NCBI GenBank assembly: GCA_023422115.1
Contig: JAEZSA010000076.1
Span: 1 to 14,727, forward strand
Origin: Bacillota bacterium
GTDB lineage: Bacteria > Bacillota_I > Bacilli_A > ML615J-28 > CAG-698
Length of the DNA: 14,727 nucleotides
Reading direction: 5' to 3'
A program made the position numbers and the translations under genes. Positions 14,270 to 14,727 of the stretch are shown piece by piece; the first letter of the stretch is position 1; the number at the start of each line of letters is the position of its first letter. The notes beneath the pieces are model-generated. The model was not told the DNA's origin. It saw only the letters and a list, made by a program, of their open reading frames with translations, and did no database searches.

Positions 14270-14727
14270 TGGAAGGATTAGTTGTTGAAAACTTAAACGT
14301 TAGTTATGGTATGATTCATGCCATTCATGATGTAAGTTTAAAAGTAGCGAAAGGAACTATCGTAGCCTTTATCGGTGCTAATGGAGCAGGAAAAACAACC
14401 ATACTACGAACGATATCTCGTTTGAAAAAAGCAGATAGTGGTAAAATTACTCTTGATGGAGTAGATTTATTGGCTAAAGAAGCGCATATGATAATTGAAT
14501 TGGGAATGTCTCATGTTCCTGAAGGAAGACAAGTTTTTGCTACGATGACAGTTGAAGAAAATTTGGAAATGGGAGCATATCCTTTAAAGGATAAGAAACG
14601 AATTAAAGAAAATTTAAAAGAAATCTATGAGAAGTTCCCTCGATTAAGAGAAAGAAGAAAACAATTGGCTGGAACTTTATCAGGTGGGGAGCAACAGATG
14701 CTAGCAACAGCTAGGGCATTAATGACC
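14269..14727 (+). CDS. livF: Branched-chain amino acid ABC transporter ATP-binding protein LivF (3' partial)
   Basis: The second ATPase of the importer, cut by the right edge after 153 codons of an expected ~235. Translation from the ATG gives MEGLVVENLNVSYGMIHAIH, Walker A GANGAGKTT at 36-44, the LivF hallmark SHVPEGRQVFATMTVEENL, and the signature LSGGEQQML at 137-145. The residues after the signature read ATARALM where IGRALM is usual, a minor change. A GAGGAG ribosome site sits 8 bases before the ATG inside livG. The remaining Walker B and H-loop lie beyond the window. It completes a livJHMGF set in the standard order. Confidence 0.95.
   Translation, partial: MEGLVVENLNVSYGMIHAIHDVSLKVAKGTIVAFIGANGAGKTTILRTISRLKKADSGKITLDGVDLLAKEAHMIIELGMSHVPEGRQVFATMTVEENLEMGAYPLKDKKRIKENLKEIYEKFPRLRERRKQLAGTLSGGEQQMLATARALMT

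Noticed and set aside
1..14727. CRISPR arrays, tRNA or rRNA genes, insertion sequences, phage genes
   Set aside because: No regularly spaced repeats, no tRNA/rRNA-like sequence outside the regulatory leaders, and no transposase or integrase motifs were seen.

Overview
The window is AT-rich DNA (about one third G+C by eye) from a bacterium using the standard code (tryptophan is TGG). Strong AGGAGG-type ribosome sites, TTGACA/TATAAT promoters, short U-tailed terminators, a T-box leader and a cobalamin riboswitch together point to a low-GC Bacillota relative, possibly Erysipelotrichia or a neighbouring group; that placement is inference. All genes lie on the + strand, and nothing on the minus strand looks coding.

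Region 1 (1-2142): the 3' part of a PAS-like plus degenerate GGDEF-like protein overlaps ispD, which overlaps ispF (MEP isoprenoid pathway). A terminator follows ispF. Region 2 (2161-3721): a strong promoter drives a small Nfu-type Fe-S carrier, an unknown four-helix membrane protein and a radical SAM/SPASM-like protein. Region 3 (3723-5430): an extended -10 promoter precedes a single-domain S1 RNA-binding protein and pgi, closed by a terminator. Region 4 (5431-6230): a TetR-family regulator whose promoter carries helically phased A-tracts and a perfect palindrome between -35 and -10, suggesting autorepression.

Region 5 (6238-9780): a cobalamin riboswitch with a terminator controls a self-contained ECF vitamin transporter: EcfT, one protein with two fused ABC domains (EcfA-A'), and a CbrT-like S component. 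The three genes overlap, so the machine appears dedicated to B12 uptake and switched off when B12 is plentiful.

Region 6 (9794-14727, running off the right edge): two CRE-like operators 42 bp apart, a strong promoter and a T-box leader (specifier best read as GUC, valine) control a branched-chain amino acid ABC transporter, livJ-livH-livM-livG-livF. A perfect hairpin without a U tract separates livJ from livH, and LivM carries an unusual, very basic C-terminal tail.

Most of the window is recognisable housekeeping and transport biology. The less ordinary parts are the layered control of the liv operon, the structured TetR promoter, the LivM tail, the Nfu/membrane/radical SAM trio and the apparently dead GGDEF-like protein.
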